Shown here: one piece after another, positions 36,084 through 44,321 of the stretch | Numbering within the stretch: position 1 is the first letter of the stretch | Layout of the letters: every line of letters starts with the position of its first letter | From: Chitinophaga sp. Ak27 | GTDB lineage: Bacteria; Bacteroidota; Bacteroidia; Chitinophagales; Chitinophagaceae | Reading direction: 5' to 3' | DNA length: 64,000 bases | Assembly: GCF_012726295.1 (NCBI RefSeq) | Contig: NZ_JABAOB010000002.1 | Coordinates: 496,001 to 560,000 of the forward strand | The notes under the pieces: model-generated | Told to the model about the DNA's origin: nothing | Seen by the model: only the letters and a program-made list of their open reading frames with translations | The model's database searches: none | Translations under genes and position numbers: made by a program

Positions 36084-36091
36084 TATCTTTG
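36084..36091 (+). promoter_or_regulatory. Bacteroidota -7 element TATCTTTG, smc
   Basis: Exact TAnnTTTG match, 27 bases upstream of the GTG start of smc, predicting a leader of about 20 bases. No clear -33 TTTG was seen. Confidence 0.45.
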
Positions 36092-36118
36092 ACGCCTTAA
36101 AAAACCTCGGAGTACGAC

Positions 36119-39100
36119 GTGCGCTTAAAAACACTAGAAATTAAAGGCTTTAAAAGTTTTGCAGATAAAACCGTTTTGCAGTTTGACGAAGGCATCACCG
36201 GTGTGATTGGGCCAAACGGTTGTGGCAAAAGTAATATCATCGACTCCATTCGCTGGGTAATCGGCGAACATAAAATCAGCAACCTCAGATCTGATAACCA
36301 GGCTGGCCTGGTATTCAATGGGTCCAAAAGCCGTTCCGCCAGCGGAATGGCAGAAGTGAGCCTCACTTTCGAGAATACCAAAAATGTACTCCCCACCGAG
36401 TTTACCACGGTGACGATTACACGGAAATTTTACAAAAATGGCGATAGCGAATACCGTCTTAACGACGTTGCCTGCCGCCTGAAAGATATCCATAACCTGT
36501 TCATGGACACCGGCGTGAGCACCGACTCCTATGCCATCATCGAACTGGGAATGGTAGACGATATTATCAAGGATAAGGAAAACAGCCGTCGCCGGATGCT
36601 GGAACAGGCCGCCGGTATATCCATCTATAAAACCCGTAAAAAGGAAGCCAAATCCAAGCTGGATGCCACCGAAGGGGATCTGAACCGCATTGAAGACCTC
36701 CTGTTCGAGATCAACAACAACCTCAAAACCCTGGAAAGCCAGGCCCGCAAAGCCGAACGCTTCTACGAGGTGAAAAAGGAATACCGCGATATCAGCATAG
36801 AATTGGCCAAAGCCGCCCTGGAAGGATTTAACATCACCTTCAAGGAACTATCGGACACCCAACAGGCGGAAAGCGACCGTAAACTGGCCCTGGAAACGGA
36901 AATTCTCACCGCTGAAGCGGCCGTGGAACAGGATAAGCTCCATTTCGTAGCCAAAGAAAGAGAACTGCAATCCATGCAGAAATCTTTTAATGAGCTAGTA
37001 TCCACCATCCGAACAAAAGAAAACGATAAAAACCTCGCCACGCAGCAACTGACCTACCTGCGGGAACGGGAAAAAAATATCAACGACTTCCTCAACAGTG
37101 CGGAAGGACAATTACAGGGACTCACCACCTCTATTGAGTTTACAGAGAAACAGGTGGTAGAAGAGAACGAAGTGTTCGAAACCATGACCGACGAACTGGA
37201 AACATTGCGCGACATGGTGGAGGAAAAGAAAGAACGCTTCCATCAAAAGAAGCAGGCCCTCGAAACCCTGCGCAACGACCAGCAACGCTGGCAGCGCCAA
37301 CAGTTCGAAGCCGAAAAGAAAGTAGCCGTAGCCGATACTTCCGTGATGAACCTGCAACGGAGTATGCAGCAGCTCCAGGAAGAAAAAGCCAATCGCCTGC
37401 AACAAATTGCGCAACTGGAAACAGAGAAAACAGCCCTGCAAACAACGCTGGATACCAGCAAAACAGAGCTGGATAATATGGTCCGCTTCCAGGAAGAAAC
37501 CAAAAGCAAGATCCTCGCTACCCAATCCGATATTGAAGGCCTCCGCGATAAGCTGGTGGATGAAAACCGTAGCCTCGATTCCAAAAAGAACGAATACGAC
37601 CTCCTCAAATCGCTGGTAGACAGCCTGGAAGGCTATCCCGAAAGTATCAAGTTCCTGAAAAAGAATCCCGACTGGAATAATAATGCCCCCATCCTCAGCG
37701 ATATATTTTTCTGTAAGGAAGAATACCGTACCTGCGTGGAAAATCTCCTCGAGCCTTACCTGAGCTACTACGTAGTCAATAATGTGCACGAGGCGGTACA
37801 GGCCATCCAGTTGCTCGACAGTAACAAAAAAGGGAAAGCCAACTTCTTTATCCTGGATCAGTTCCGGACCGACTCCACGCCGCTGCTGGCGCCTCCCGGC
37901 ACCATCCCTGCGCTGGACGTGGTGGAAATAGAAGAAAAATATAAAGGCCTGGGGCAGCACCTGCTCGGTAAAGTATTTATCGGGGAAGACCTTACCCGCC
38001 TGGAATTCAGCCAGCTGGCCGACGAAAGAATGCTGTTGGTAGAGAAATCCGGCCGCATGCATCGCGGTAAATATAATATCAGCGGCGGTTCCGTAGGACT
38101 CTTTGAAGGCAAAAAGCTGGGAAGGGCCAAGAACCTGGAAAAGCTGGAAGTAGAAATCAAAGACCTCGAAGCGGTAGTAGGCCGGCTGAGAGTGGCTTTG
38201 CAAGACAAACACAACGAAGTACTCGGATATAACAGCCAGTTAAACGAAAGTAACCTTAATGCCGCCCGGGAAAAGGTAAACCAACTGAGCAATCAGCTCT
38301 TTGGCCTTCAGAACCGGATTGAAAATTTTCATCACCTCATCGAAGCCGGCGATAAACGCCTCGAAGAAATGCAGCAATCCCTGGAAACCAACCAGGAAAG
38401 TATTTCCGGTGTAAAAGACGAACTCGATAGCCTGAATGAAAGAGTAGCCGAACTGCAGGACAGCATCGCAGATGCCGACCGGATGGCCCAGGAGGCGGAA
38501 CAACAGTTTAACATGGCCACCGTACAGTTTAATAACCAAAACCTGCAACATACCCGCCAGCAGAGCAAGGTACAGGCCCTCAAGCAGGAACTGGAATTTA
38601 AACGCAAACAACTGACCGACCTCCACACCCAAATCACCAGCAATAAAACACAGCTGGAAGATGCGGTCGCCAATATTGCTATCGTCGTGGAAAAATTGAG
38701 CCACGCAGATGATGGACTGGTAGAGCTATTCCGCCAGCGGGAGGAAGACGAAAAAGCCCTCAACGAAAAAGACCAGGAATATTATAATTTCCGTAACCAC
38801 CTGCAGGAGCTGGAAAGCACGCTGAGAACAAAACAACGGGCCAAAGAGCAACTGGAACAACAACTCAACACCATCAAGGATAAAGTGAATGAGCTGAAAC
38901 TGCAACTGACCACCATGAAGGAAAGGCTCAGCGTGGAGTTTAAAGTGAACCTCGATGAAATCATTGATGAACAGCGGAGTTCCGAACTGCCGGTGGAAGA
39001 GCTGCAGGCCAGTGCCGAGCGACTCAAAAAGCGCATGGAGAATATGGGTGAAATTAACCCTACCGCCATCGAAGCTTACCAGGAAATGAAAAAGAGATAT

Positions 39101-39649
39101 GAATTTATCCTGGAACAAAAGACCGACCTGGTAAATGCAAAAGACTCTCTCCTGGCTACTATCCAGGAGGTAGAGTCAACCGCCAACCAGAAGTTCCTCG
39201 ATACTTTTAACCAGGTAAAGGAAAACTTTATCCGTGTATTTAAGGCCTTGTTTACCGAAGAAGACCAGTGCGATATGATCCTGAGCGATCCGGAAAACCT
39301 GGCCGATACCGGTATTGAAATTATCGCGAAACCAAAAGGTAAACGCCCCGCGGCTATTACACAGCTGTCGGGAGGGGAGAAAACCCTGACCGCTACCGCG
39401 CTGCTGTTTGCCATTTACCTGATCAAACCTGCGCCCTTCTGTATCCTCGATGAGGTGGATGCGCCACTGGATGATGCCAATGTGGGCAAGTTCACTAACA
39501 TGATCAGGAAGTTTTCCGATAATTCACAATTTATTATTGTAACACACAACAAGCAAACCATGGCCGCTGTAGACGTGATTTACGGTGTTACCATGCAGGA
39601 ACCGGGGGTAAGTAAGCTGGTACCGGTAGATTTCAGGAGCCTGAACTAG
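36119..39649 (+). CDS. smc: Chromosome segregation protein SMC
   Basis: A 1176-residue structural-maintenance-of-chromosomes ATPase. The N-terminal head has the Walker A motif GPNGCGKSN at residues 31-39; two long coiled-coil arms (about 170-500 and 680-1020) flank a hinge (about 505-670). The C-terminal head has the signature LSGGEKTLTATALLFA and Walker B FCILDEVDAPLDDANV. The length is normal. It forms a dimer that organises and separates the chromosome, usually with ScpA and ScpB, which are not in view. Translation begins at GTG 36119 (giving MRLKTLEIKGFKSFADKT); there is no upstream ATG at a suitable place. It is divergent from the FUSC gene and has its own -7 element. Confidence 0.95.
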   Translation: MRLKTLEIKGFKSFADKTVLQFDEGITGVIGPNGCGKSNIIDSIRWVIGEHKISNLRSDNQAGLVFNGSKSRSASGMAEVSLTFENTKNVLPTEFTTVTITRKFYKNGDSEYRLNDVACRLKDIHNLFMDTGVSTDSYAIIELGMVDDIIKDKENSRRRMLEQAAGISIYKTRKKEAKSKLDATEGDLNRIEDLLFEINNNLKTLESQARKAERFYEVKKEYRDISIELAKAALEGFNITFKELSDTQQAESDRKLALETEILTAEAAVEQDKLHFVAKERELQSMQKSFNELVSTIRTKENDKNLATQQLTYLREREKNINDFLNSAEGQLQGLTTSIEFTEKQVVEENEVFETMTDELETLRDMVEEKKERFHQKKQALETLRNDQQRWQRQQFEAEKKVAVADTSVMNLQRSMQQLQEEKANRLQQIAQLETEKTALQTTLDTSKTELDNMVRFQEETKSKILATQSDIEGLRDKLVDENRSLDSKKNEYDLLKSLVDSLEGYPESIKFLKKNPDWNNNAPILSDIFFCKEEYRTCVENLLEPYLSYYVVNNVHEAVQAIQLLDSNKKGKANFFILDQFRTDSTPLLAPPGTIPALDVVEIEEKYKGLGQHLLGKVFIGEDLTRLEFSQLADERMLLVEKSGRMHRGKYNISGGSVGLFEGKKLGRAKNLEKLEVEIKDLEAVVGRLRVALQDKHNEVLGYNSQLNESNLNAAREKVNQLSNQLFGLQNRIENFHHLIEAGDKRLEEMQQSLETNQESISGVKDELDSLNERVAELQDSIADADRMAQEAEQQFNMATVQFNNQNLQHTRQQSKVQALKQELEFKRKQLTDLHTQITSNKTQLEDAVANIAIVVEKLSHADDGLVELFRQREEDEKALNEKDQEYYNFRNHLQELESTLRTKQRAKEQLEQQLNTIKDKVNELKLQLTTMKERLSVEFKVNLDEIIDEQRSSELPVEELQASAERLKKRMENMGEINPTAIEAYQEMKKRYEFILEQKTDLVNAKDSLLATIQEVESTANQKFLDTFNQVKENFIRVFKALFTEEDQCDMILSDPENLADTGIEIIAKPKGKRPAAITQLSGGEKTLTATALLFAIYLIKPAPFCILDEVDAPLDDANVGKFTNMIRKFSDNSQFIIVTHNKQTMAAVDVIYGVTMQEPGVSKLVPVDFRSLN

Positions 39650-39726
39650 CTGACTGGTTTAATTGTTGTAAAAGAATCCGACAACTTTATTCTTTATTCT
39701 ATAAAAAATAAAAAAACGTAAACACT

Positions 39727-40122
39727 ATGGGCGCATGGGGCACCAGGAATTTTGAAAATGAAGGATCACAGGATTGGATATTTGACCTGATAGACAACAA
39801 AGACGGTGGATTGGTGACGGATACGTTAATACGTATCATGAACAACATCGAAACACTGGAGATACCGGATTGTGAAGAGGCGTTGGCAGCAGCAGAAACA
39901 GTGGCGGCACTGGTGAGCCGTCCCAGTGAAGACTTTCCCGAAGACCCGCTGGAAAAGCTGGACGTCTTAAATCTGATTGCTACCCGCGCGCTCCGGAATC
40001 AGGCCATTGCTGTGGTAAATAAGATTGTTGCCGGTTCTGAGATGAAGAACTTCTGGGAGGAATCTGGCCAGGGTCCTGCATGGACAGCTGTACAGGCCGA
40101 CCTGGTGAAAAGACTCGAGTAG
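39727..40122 (+). CDS. DUF4259 domain-containing protein
   Basis: A 131-residue cytoplasmic protein. It begins MGAWGTRNFENEGSQDWIFDL, the start typical of DUF4259, and continues as an all-helical acidic protein (EEALAAAETVAALVSRPSEDFPEDP). The function of the family is unknown; members are widespread single-domain proteins. It follows smc by 77 bp and may be read from the same transcript, and it is followed by a terminator at 40223. No signal peptide or membrane segment. Confidence 0.85.
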   Translation: MGAWGTRNFENEGSQDWIFDLIDNKDGGLVTDTLIRIMNNIETLEIPDCEEALAAAETVAALVSRPSEDFPEDPLEKLDVLNLIATRALRNQAIAVVNKIVAGSEMKNFWEESGQGPAWTAVQADLVKRLE

Positions 40123-40222
40123 TCTGATCCCGGAACCGGATACAGGCAAACGAAGGTGGGCAATTGCTTTACCCGGGCTTCGTCTACCCTTTTTTTTGAA
40201 ATATTTTTCCGATAAATATCTT

Positions 40223-40260
40223 AAAACAGTGGCTGGCTACGTGCTATCCACTGTTTTTTT
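40223..40260 (+). terminator. Rho-independent terminator after the DUF4259 gene
   Basis: Ten-base arms AAAACAGTGG (40223-40232) and CCACTGTTTT (40248-40257), a 15-base loop, and a continuing T-run to 40260. Confidence 0.72.
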
Positions 40261-40286
40261 ATGGAGATATATGCCTGCTGACAGCA

Positions 40287-40316
40287 TAAAAAAAGCTGAT
40301 CAAATTGACCAGCTTT
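40287..40316 (-). terminator. Rho-independent terminator after the nucleoside transporter gene
   Basis: Twelve-base arms at 40292-40303 and 40305-40316 with one G-U position; on the minus strand the stem runs into seven or more U residues (A-run at 40287-40294). It faces the + strand terminator at 40223. Confidence 0.68.
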
Positions 40317-40339
40317 CAGCATATGATAGATGTGCGCTG

Positions 40340-41602
40340 TTAGATCAGCATACCTGCAATGGTGGCCGACATATAAGAGGCCAACGTACCACATAACAAC
40401 GCTTTTAATCCCAGTTTAGCCAGGTCTGTTCTCCGGTCTGGCGCCAGTTCCCCAATACCGCCGATCTGCATACCTACGCTGCTGAAGTTGGCAAAGCCCG
40501 CAATGGCAATGGTAACAATAGCAACTCCTTTGGCAGATATCACCGGTACATTATGACTGGTCAGGCTTTTAAACGCAACAAACTCATTGATGGTCAGCTT
40601 TTGCCCCAGCAGCGTAGCCACGCTTTGTACATCTTCTTTAGGTACGCCCATGGCCCAGGCCATCGGCATAAACAACTTACCGAAAATCCAGTCCAGGCTC
40701 AGGTCGAAGTTCGGGTTAAACAGATGCCCGATATTGATCAGGCACCAGTCTACCAGTGCAATCAGTGCAATAAAGCCGATCAGCATGGCAATAACGTTCA
40801 TGGCTATCTTAAAACCATCGCCGGCGCCATGGGAAATGGCATCAATCACGTTGGTGTAGTTGCTCTTTACTTCCATTTTAACACGGCCCATGGTCACGCT
40901 CTCCTCTGTTTCCGGGAATACAATCTTGGAAATTACCAGCGCACCCGGCGCGGCCATCAGGCTGGCAGTAATCAGGAAAGGTGCAATATCCATTCCTGCC
41001 TGGAAGCCCATGTTGGCATACACCACCAGGATACCACCCGCTATACAAGCCAGGCTTCCACTCATGGAAGCGAGGATTTCACTTTTCGTCATACTCGACA
41101 GGTACGGACGTATCATTACCTGGGCTTCTACCTGGCCTACAAAAGCGCTGGCCACATTGCTCAACGCTTCCGCACCGCTTACCCGCATCACAAAGTTCAT
41201 CGCCCGGGCAATAACCGCTACCACGCGCTGCATAATACCATAGTGATATAATACCGCTACCAGCACACATACCAGGATGATTGTGGCCGTTACGTTGAAG
41301 GCAAATACAAATCCACCGCCGGCAAAGTCCTTGATGCTGCCATCCCGCTGCGATACGCCGATACCACCATATACGAATGATGCTCCCTTGGCGGCAAATG
41401 CTTCCAGCTTACCCATAGCATCACCTACTTTCTTAAAGAACCAGGTAATAGGCGGCACCTTGAATACCAAAAGGCCAATCAGTAGTTGTAATCCTATACC
41501 AGTAATAACGAGCCGGTAGTTTATTTTACTCCTGTTGTTGGAAAATAAAAAGGCAATACCCAGGATGAGGACAATGCCAAAAATGCCCTGAAAGCGTTCC
41601 AT
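40340..41602 (-). CDS. Concentrative nucleoside transporter, NupC/CNT family
   Basis: A 420-residue sodium- or proton-coupled nucleoside importer. The ATG at 41602 gives MERFQGIFGIVLILGIAFLFSNN; a TTG ten codons upstream is in frame but less likely. Ten or so hydrophobic segments are visible. The conserved CNT elements are ALSNVASAFVGQVEAQVMIRPYL (about residues 150-170), the GSLACIAGGILVVY segment, ALNEF-like INEFVAFKSL (about 342) and the late GFANFSSVGMQIGGIGELAPDRR. Substrate choice between purine and pyrimidine nucleosides cannot be read. It is transcribed alone and ends at its own terminator. Confidence 0.92.
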   Translation of the reverse strand: MERFQGIFGIVLILGIAFLFSNNRSKINYRLVITGIGLQLLIGLLVFKVPPITWFFKKVGDAMGKLEAFAAKGASFVYGGIGVSQRDGSIKDFAGGGFVFAFNVTATIILVCVLVAVLYHYGIMQRVVAVIARAMNFVMRVSGAEALSNVASAFVGQVEAQVMIRPYLSSMTKSEILASMSGSLACIAGGILVVYANMGFQAGMDIAPFLITASLMAAPGALVISKIVFPETEESVTMGRVKMEVKSNYTNVIDAISHGAGDGFKIAMNVIAMLIGFIALIALVDWCLINIGHLFNPNFDLSLDWIFGKLFMPMAWAMGVPKEDVQSVATLLGQKLTINEFVAFKSLTSHNVPVISAKGVAIVTIAIAGFANFSSVGMQIGGIGELAPDRRTDLAKLGLKALLCGTLASYMSATIAGMLI

Positions 41603-41750
41603 AAATGCAAATAAATCGTAAAATGTATGCAATGAAGCGACGAAGATAGGTTTTTTTGCCTTTGGAAATACTAAACTGTTATCTCATATAATTTTTCAGA
41701 AAAAATATAGGTAGAAATGTATTTTTATCTTTTGCAATCGAATTAAAAAC

Positions 41751-44042
41751 ATGCAGCGCAATCATTATTTTCTCCTTTCCACGTTAGCGATTTCCTTATT
41801 GGGCGCTTGTCACCAGGGAAAGCAACAAGATAAAAAAAGCAAACACGAAGAAGACTCTATTGCCATGCGGCAGCAGTATGCCAACTCGCCTGTATTAGAT
41901 GGAAAAACGGCCATCAACCACATGGTGTTCGACAAAGGACTGGATGTACAGCTGGTAGCCGCCGAACCATTGGTGGTTGCCCCGGTGGCCATGACTTTCG
42001 ATGAAGCCGGTCGTATGTGGGTAGTGGAAATGACCGGATTTATGCCCGATACCACCGGTACCGGAGAAGATAAACCCGATGGGAAAATTGTGATCCTGGA
42101 AGATACTAACCGCGACGGGGTCATGGATAAACGTACGGTATTCCTCGACTCCCTGGTATTGCCCAGGGCAGTATGCCTGGTGGAAAACGGGGTGCTGGTA
42201 GCCACACCTCCGCAATTGTGGTTTATAGAAAATGACCATGATAAACCCGGCAAAAGAACCCTGGTGGATGACCAGTATGCTGCCGGCGGCAACGTAGAGC
42301 ACCAGCCAAATGGGCTGTTGCGCGCCATGGACAATTGGATCTATAATGCCAAATCAGATAAACGTTACCGGAAAGTAGGCAACAAATGGCTGAAAGAGGA
42401 TACCCATTTCCGCGGACAATGGGGCATCACGCAAGACGACCAGGGCCGCCTGTACTATAATAATAACTCCGAGAACTTACTGGGCGATTATTTCCCGCCA
42501 GGACTGGGTGGCAACAACCCGCTGCAGCAGCGGGCCGCCGGCTTCGACGAAAAAATTGTACCGGATAACCGCACCTATCCGCTTCATCCCACACCGGGCG
42601 TAAACCGCGGGTACCAGAAAGGCACGCTAGATGATAGTCTCCGGCTGGTCAACTTTACCGCCGCCTGCGGTCCATTAATTTACCGTGGTGGCCTGCTGCC
42701 GGCCACCTATGCCGGCAATGCCTTTGTAGCAGAGCCTTCGGCTAATCTTATTAAAAGAAACATCCTGTCCGATAGCAGCTTTGTTGCAAAGGGCGTACAA
42801 GCCTACCAGGGCAAGGAGTTCCTGGCCAGCGATGACGAGCGTTTCCGCCCGGTGGACTTAGTGACCGGCCCCGATGGCGCTATCTACATCGCAGACATGT
42901 ACCGCGGGATACTCCAACACAAAACTTATCTCACTGAATATTTAAAAAATGAAATAAAGATGCGGAAGCTCACGCTGCCGCTCAACTGTGGCCGTATTTA
43001 CCGGATCATCCCGGCAGGCAGCCACCCGGCAAATGTAGTGCTGCCTCCTGATTCGCTGTGCAACCTGCTGCTCAGCAATAACGGCGCCCTGCGTGATAAA
43101 GCCCAACAACTGTTGATCGATCATCAAGAGGTAAGCCAGGCGCCCCGTTTAAGAGAGCTGCTGAAAGACAGCCGGCATCCCATCACACAACGTCATGCGT
43201 TATGGACCCTGGAAGGATTGCATCAACTCTCCCCAGAAGATCTCACCTTTGTATGGCAACAGCCCGATGCTTCTCTGAAAGTACAAGGCCTGGCCGCGTT
43301 GCCTTCGGTGTTAAACAGCGGTAATGTAAAAGCTGCAGTGGCGCCGCTGGATACCTTATCGGATAATAGTTACCTGGCGCCGGTAGTGGCGTATGTTTTA
43401 CCGGCAGTCAGCAAAGCAGATAAAGCTGCTGCCACGCGGCTGGAAGACAAAATGATAAAAGCGTATGCCCCTAACCGTTATGTGGCTGCTGCGCTGGTAA
43501 ATAATGCGGTGAATCGCGAAGCTGCCTTGTTAAAACAAGTCACTGCCTGGAACCCTGACACCACGCTGGTGTTGCGTAAGCAACTGCTGGCAGTGTTGAA
43601 GAACCTGGACAATAAAGCCAATGCAAAGAAGATGGAAGCGTTGCGTACATCACTTCCGAGAGGATATAAGATCTTCAATACCGTTTGCCAAACCTGTCAC
43701 GGTAAAAACGGGGAGGGCATTGCCTCCATGGCGCCGCCGCTGAATGAAAGCAATTGGGTGAATGGCAATAAAAATGCGTTCATCTCTATTGTATTATTTG
43801 GTTTAACCGGCCCGGTAGAAGTGCACGGCAAAGTGTACAAAGCGCCGGAGATCAACGGCGATATGCCGGGTATTGGCGCCAGCGATGAGTTTAACGATGC
43901 AGATATTGCGGAGGTACTCACGTTCCTGCGCAGTGCCTGGAACAACAAGGCGGGTAAAATTACTGCGGCGGATGTACAGCAGGTGAGAAAGCAAAACCAG
44001 GGCCGTCAGAAGCCTTTCACTGCCGGTGAATTACCGAAATGA
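41751..44042 (+). CDS. PVC-type heme-binding CxxCH lipoprotein (DUF7133 propeller plus cytochrome c)
   Basis: A 763-residue lipoprotein. The signal peptide ends at the lipobox LLGACHQGK (Cys20). Residues about 55-420 form a beta-propeller of the PVC/DUF7133 dehydrogenase type, with VEMTGFMPDTTG, WIYNAKSDKRYRKV, FRGQWGITQDDQGRLYYNNNS and a long-range GPDGAIYIADMYRGILQH block. Then follows a HEAT-like helical stretch. The last 130 residues are a class I cytochrome c: heme-binding CQTCHGKNGEG at about residue 645, with the axial-ligand region IPGIGASDEFND. Relatives are thought to oxidise sugars or polyols, passing electrons to the heme. It is exposed in the periplasm or on the outer membrane. 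Transcribed alone; substrate unknown. Confidence 0.86.
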   Translation: MQRNHYFLLSTLAISLLGACHQGKQQDKKSKHEEDSIAMRQQYANSPVLDGKTAINHMVFDKGLDVQLVAAEPLVVAPVAMTFDEAGRMWVVEMTGFMPDTTGTGEDKPDGKIVILEDTNRDGVMDKRTVFLDSLVLPRAVCLVENGVLVATPPQLWFIENDHDKPGKRTLVDDQYAAGGNVEHQPNGLLRAMDNWIYNAKSDKRYRKVGNKWLKEDTHFRGQWGITQDDQGRLYYNNNSENLLGDYFPPGLGGNNPLQQRAAGFDEKIVPDNRTYPLHPTPGVNRGYQKGTLDDSLRLVNFTAACGPLIYRGGLLPATYAGNAFVAEPSANLIKRNILSDSSFVAKGVQAYQGKEFLASDDERFRPVDLVTGPDGAIYIADMYRGILQHKTYLTEYLKNEIKMRKLTLPLNCGRIYRIIPAGSHPANVVLPPDSLCNLLLSNNGALRDKAQQLLIDHQEVSQAPRLRELLKDSRHPITQRHALWTLEGLHQLSPEDLTFVWQQPDASLKVQGLAALPSVLNSGNVKAAVAPLDTLSDNSYLAPVVAYVLPAVSKADKAAATRLEDKMIKAYAPNRYVAAALVNNAVNREAALLKQVTAWNPDTTLVLRKQLLAVLKNLDNKANAKKMEALRTSLPRGYKIFNTVCQTCHGKNGEGIASMAPPLNESNWVNGNKNAFISIVLFGLTGPVEVHGKVYKAPEINGDMPGIGASDEFNDADIAEVLTFLRSAWNNKAGKITAADVQQVRKQNQGRQKPFTAGELPK

Positions 44043-44065
44043 TGTGTTTCTTTTAATAAAAGTCC

Positions 44066-44244
44066 TATATTTGCCGGGTACAATTGATGAATCATTGCAT
44101 CCGGCAAATAACATATTACTCCTTTCATATACTCCCTGTGCATGTAAATGCATAGGCGGATTTCTTTTGCCGTTCTTATCCTGCCCCAAAGACTTCAACA
44201 CGTAATCCCGGGCAACTTTTAACTTGTAAAATGTTGTACCCGGG
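44066..44244 (+). promoter_or_regulatory. Promoter element and structured leader before the glutamate synthase-like gene
   Basis: An exact TATATTTG (44066-44073) with TGTG 19 bases upstream (one mismatch to TTTG) could start a leader of about 240 bases. It holds two hairpins: perfect ten-base arms at 44068-44077 and 44101-44110, and a stem built on CCCGGG at 44207-44212 and 44239-44244 with a GTTG/CAAC extension and a two-base bulge. No known riboswitch class was recognised. Confidence 0.4.
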
Positions 44245-44321
44245 GGAATCACTGCATCTGTAGCTGCGTAGTGTTATTCCATCAAGTATTTTTTCCAAAA
44301 CAATCTTATAAAATCAGTTTT

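Noticed and set aside
37112..38212. A 366-residue minus-strand reading frame inside smc
   Set aside because: It lies wholly within the coiled-coil and hinge part of smc and is made of Phe/Leu-rich, family-less sequence, a shadow of the codon bias in the true gene.
41603..41632. Ten-codon N-terminal extension of the nucleoside transporter from a TTG
   Set aside because: The TTG would sit only two bases or so after the predicted transcript start implied by TATCTTCG at 41641-41648, and the ATG at 41602 fits the family start.
44031..44252. A 73-residue minus-strand frame in the gap before the glutamate synthase-like gene
   Set aside because: Its start (PPGTTFYKLKVARDYVLKSLG) looks protein-like, but no family was recognised and the region contains a promoter element and hairpins for the other strand. 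Kept as doubtful.
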